Of a stretch of 52,744 nt of DNA, positions 50,549 through 52,744 are shown one piece after another. The DNA is from Gemmatimonadales bacterium UBA2960 (lineage in GTDB: Bacteria > Gemmatimonadota > Gemmatimonadetes > Longimicrobiales > Gaopeijiaceae). The position numbers were made by a program, and so were the translations under genes. The stretch lies in NCBI GenBank assembly GCA_002348465.1, contig DEBI01000008.1, positions 19,131 to 71,874 on the forward strand, read 5' to 3'. The notes under the pieces are model-generated. The model did no database searches. It saw only the letters and a program-made list of their open reading frames with translations, and was not told where the DNA came from. How positions within the stretch are numbered: position 1 is the first letter of the stretch; every line of letters starts with the position of its first letter.

Positions 50549-52711
50549 TCAGAAGGCTCTGACGTATGTCAGCTTTACGACACCAGTTTTACGAAGCCAG
50601 CGGGTATCCCTTGGATCATCTAGGGCGTCGGTTAGATAGCCTGTATCGAGTACGATAAACAGGTCACTGCCCGGTGTGTGGATCCAGTCGACGCGAACAT
50701 TTGCCTGAAACTCGTTGGAGACATCGTCCCACTGCAGTAACGCGTATGCAAATAGCTTTCGGTTCAGAGCCGCCTCGAGCCTTGTGCTAAGTAGGGTAGT
50801 ACTGAAATCCCCTTCTAAGACTGGGAGGGAGACGTTATTCCAATGGGCGTCTGTGTCTACTGTGAGATGCTTATTCACAATCCAAACAAAGCCCCCGCCA
50901 ATCTGGGTCCGGGTTCCGTTCCAGAAGTCACCAAAGGAAAAACGCCCGTTTACCCCTAATCCCCGGGCTCTATCCGGACTGAAGTCGATCTGCGCGCTGC
51001 GAAAAGTGTAGTCCCTAGCGGGAAGCTTACGTCCGTTAATGAGTGCGGGAGTCTCTAGACGCTCGAATCGCTCCGTAACGCGGAGATTGATGTTGTCTCC
51101 CGACTGAAAGTCCAACCGGTTTGACAACTGAAGAAGATGAGACTGTTTGCGTCCGTTAATTCCTTCGATCCAGTTTGACCCGAGTATGACGGATAACTGG
51201 CGTGCCCATGAACTGGTTTCGAATCTTGGGCGGGCGCCGATTTGGCCTCCCCAACGTTTTTGGTTCGGTCTTCGCACAAAACCGAGGTCCGGAGCGAAGG
51301 CCTCTCCGATTTGTGTGCGTGTTAGTTCGAAGAGATATAGGTCGTTTTGGAGAATGAGTTCTGCTTGGCCGGCGAAAGAACTACCAGATGTTTTGGAAAC
51401 GTCCGCATCCCAAACGTTGGCACCCCACAAGAAGAAAGAACTACTGCTCCAAAATCGGCTTACGAGGTCTGCGCCAGCGACGCGGTTGTGTCCAGCGTTT
51501 GTCTCTTTTGCAGTGATTATGGCACCTAGGGTTGTGCGTCCGGGCAGGTCGCCACGCACCCGGGCAATGTTATTCCAAGCAGCCGGGACCGTTGCCTCTC
51601 TCGTCGCTGGGTCAGGTGACGTCACGGCTTCTGTCCAAAGACTCATGGCTCCGATGGACACGGGGCCGGTTTGACCCGTGAGGCGGCTCGCACCAACGAT
51701 ATCTGCTTCGAGTCCTATGCGCCGGGTGAAGAAAACCTCTGCTTCCTGAGATGCCCCAAACTGGAACAGGCTGGCGCGCTCTAAGAAAAATTCACGCTTC
51801 TCTGGGAAGAACAGGTTAAAGCGCGTGAGATTAATCTGGACGTTGTCGGCTTCAACCTGGGCAAAATCGGTATTGTAGGTGAGGTCGACTGTGAAGTTTG
51901 AAGTGACGGAAGCTTTTACATCCAGTCCAATATCTGTGTCCTGATTTGTCCCGGTGGCTTCCTCACTTTCGACACCAGCGATTAGATATGGCTTCACTTC
52001 GATGTGTCGACCCTTCTGGAGATCTCGAAGACCTGCGAGTGGAGCGTATCTAGAGACCTGTCGAATACCGGTTCGATACTCTTGACCTATGTGAGGCCAG
52101 TATACTTGTTCGTTCTTGCGCCGGATCGAACGGACGAAGGCTATGCCCATGTTGGGCGCTACGGCGTCTCCGAAGCGGATAGTAGTAAATGGGATCTCGA
52201 CTTCGAGGAACCACCCTTCTTCCGTGATTCGTGTTTCAGTCGTGTATATTCCGTCCCAGTTCCAATCCTGGGTCGTTTCATCAGAGATCAGAGCGTCGTC
52301 CTGTGTGCCCAATGATCCGACCTCAAACAGGTATGCGTTACGGCCGTCGTTATACGTGTCGATAGCAATGAGCACGTTGTCGTCTTTGTCTATCCAGCCC
52401 CCGCGTTGGAGTATATTGCCCAGGATCCCTTCTGGCTCACTGTCAAACATCGACATGCCGAAGTAAAGCGCAGTTGGCGTATAGGCGATTCTTACCTCAG
52501 TGCGCTCCGTTGCCACAGCCCCATCGACGGGTTCTCGTTGACGGAATCCAGTGACTGGCTCGATATCTAACCAGAAATCCTCATCGAGCATGCCGTCAAT
52601 CACTGGTGGAGTTGGGATGGCCACTGCCGTTGCTTGCTGCTGCCCTAAGGCTGGTGTGGTGCCGATCAGTATTGGGGTGACAGCCAGCAATGTCCTGATT
52701 CTTTGTATCAC
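50549..52711 (-). CDS. DUF5916 outer-membrane barrel with CBM9-like domain
   Basis: The 720-residue product has a signal peptide (cleavage near TPALGQ), then a carbohydrate-binding family 9-like domain (PPVIDGMLDEDFW to about residue 215, ending in IRFGD and FVRSIRRKNE), and a C-terminal region of many amphipathic strands that looks like a beta-barrel (DUF5916: FNLFFPEKREFFLERASLFQFG is its hallmark region near residues 300-321). It is an outer-membrane protein of unknown substrate, often near TonB-type uptake or peptidase genes in Bacteroidota and Gemmatimonadota. The end of the window is 33 bp past its start, with no promoter visible. Confidence 0.9.
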   Translation of the reverse strand: MIQRIRTLLAVTPILIGTTPALGQQQATAVAIPTPPVIDGMLDEDFWLDIEPVTGFRQREPVDGAVATERTEVRIAYTPTALYFGMSMFDSEPEGILGNILQRGGWIDKDDNVLIAIDTYNDGRNAYLFEVGSLGTQDDALISDETTQDWNWDGIYTTETRITEEGWFLEVEIPFTTIRFGDAVAPNMGIAFVRSIRRKNEQVYWPHIGQEYRTGIRQVSRYAPLAGLRDLQKGRHIEVKPYLIAGVESEEATGTNQDTDIGLDVKASVTSNFTVDLTYNTDFAQVEADNVQINLTRFNLFFPEKREFFLERASLFQFGASQEAEVFFTRRIGLEADIVGASRLTGQTGPVSIGAMSLWTEAVTSPDPATREATVPAAWNNIARVRGDLPGRTTLGAIITAKETNAGHNRVAGADLVSRFWSSSSFFLWGANVWDADVSKTSGSSFAGQAELILQNDLYLFELTRTQIGEAFAPDLGFVRRPNQKRWGGQIGARPRFETSSWARQLSVILGSNWIEGINGRKQSHLLQLSNRLDFQSGDNINLRVTERFERLETPALINGRKLPARDYTFRSAQIDFSPDRARGLGVNGRFSFGDFWNGTRTQIGGGFVWIVNKHLTVDTDAHWNNVSLPVLEGDFSTTLLSTRLEAALNRKLFAYALLQWDDVSNEFQANVRVDWIHTPGSDLFIVLDTGYLTDALDDPRDTRWLRKTGVVKLTYVRAF

Positions 52712-52744
52712 ACAGCGCCTATGTTCGGAGAGTAGGAAGGGGAG

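Noticed and set aside
1..52744. CRISPR arrays, rRNA, tRNA, insertion sequences and prophage genes
   Set aside because: I read both strands for regular short repeats, transposase or integrase motifs and tRNA-like cloverleaf ends and found none that I could support.

Overview
The window reads as a chromosome segment from a free-living, probably marine or soil, Gram-negative bacterium. No rRNA or tRNA gene gives a taxon. The right two thirds carry several protein types that I associate with uncultured Gemmatimonadota: tandem secreted carboxypeptidase-regulatory-like proteins, a large sortilin/BNR-repeat exoprotein, a DUF5916 barrel protein, a CRTAC1 (FG-GAP plus ASPIC/UnbV) lipoprotein and a secreted amidohydrolase. 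Outer-membrane-type proteins, lipoproteins and a Tat substrate fit a diderm. The phylum is an inference from gene content.

Region 1 (30-14957) is the most unusual part. It is an interlocked cluster of 15 genes in four blocks with almost no non-coding DNA. A CDP-alcohol phosphatidyltransferase (minus) shares a CATG start overlap with a plus-strand block: a zinc-less MDR reductase, a degenerate PTPS/QueD homologue, a GT4 glycosyltransferase, a methyltransferase and a flippase-like membrane protein. That block ends tail-to-tail, overlapping by 71 bp, with a minus-strand block: a membrane alkaline-phosphatase-superfamily protein, an FkbM methyltransferase, a creatininase-family protein and a stand-alone RibD-type reductase. 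The minus block starts on a second CATG overlap with another plus block: opgG, opgH, a two-part ribA (GTP cyclohydrolase II), a TIGR04076-like protein and an aldo/keto reductase with an altered active site. Together these genes supply the first steps from GTP to a reduced ribityl-pyrimidine, a PTPS-fold protein, sugar transfer, methylation, a phospholipid headgroup enzyme and a periplasmic glucan synthase. My inference is an undescribed pathway that makes a pyrimidine- or pterin-derived glycoconjugate, or a decorated periplasmic glucan or lipid.

Region 2 (15125-25608) holds a solitary AddA-type helicase-nuclease with no AddB next to it. It is followed by a minus-strand run of secreted proteins: CRTAC1 lipoprotein, amidohydrolase, PhoD-like metallophosphoesterase and sulfatase.

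Region 3 (25823-36822) has a Tat-exported Gfo/Idh/MocA oxidoreductase overlapping two DUF1080 proteins, which resembles a 3-ketoglycoside catabolic module. It continues with a nitroreductase, two tandem 568-residue secreted paralogues, a BNR-repeat exoprotein and a NamZ-like (DUF1343) protein.

Region 4 (36867-46317) has two tandem small lipoprotein paralogues, a sodium/solute symporter overlapping an acyl-CoA synthetase, and a surface-glycan group made of three glycosyltransferases around an ABC exporter.

Region 5 (46687-52711) contains an AhpD-like protein read through an in-frame UGA. The UGA sits where the nucleophilic cysteine of CxxC should be, and a SECIS-like hairpin follows, so it is very probably a selenoprotein. 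After it come thyX, an aldehyde dehydrogenase, a one-domain asparaginase homologue and a DUF5916 protein.
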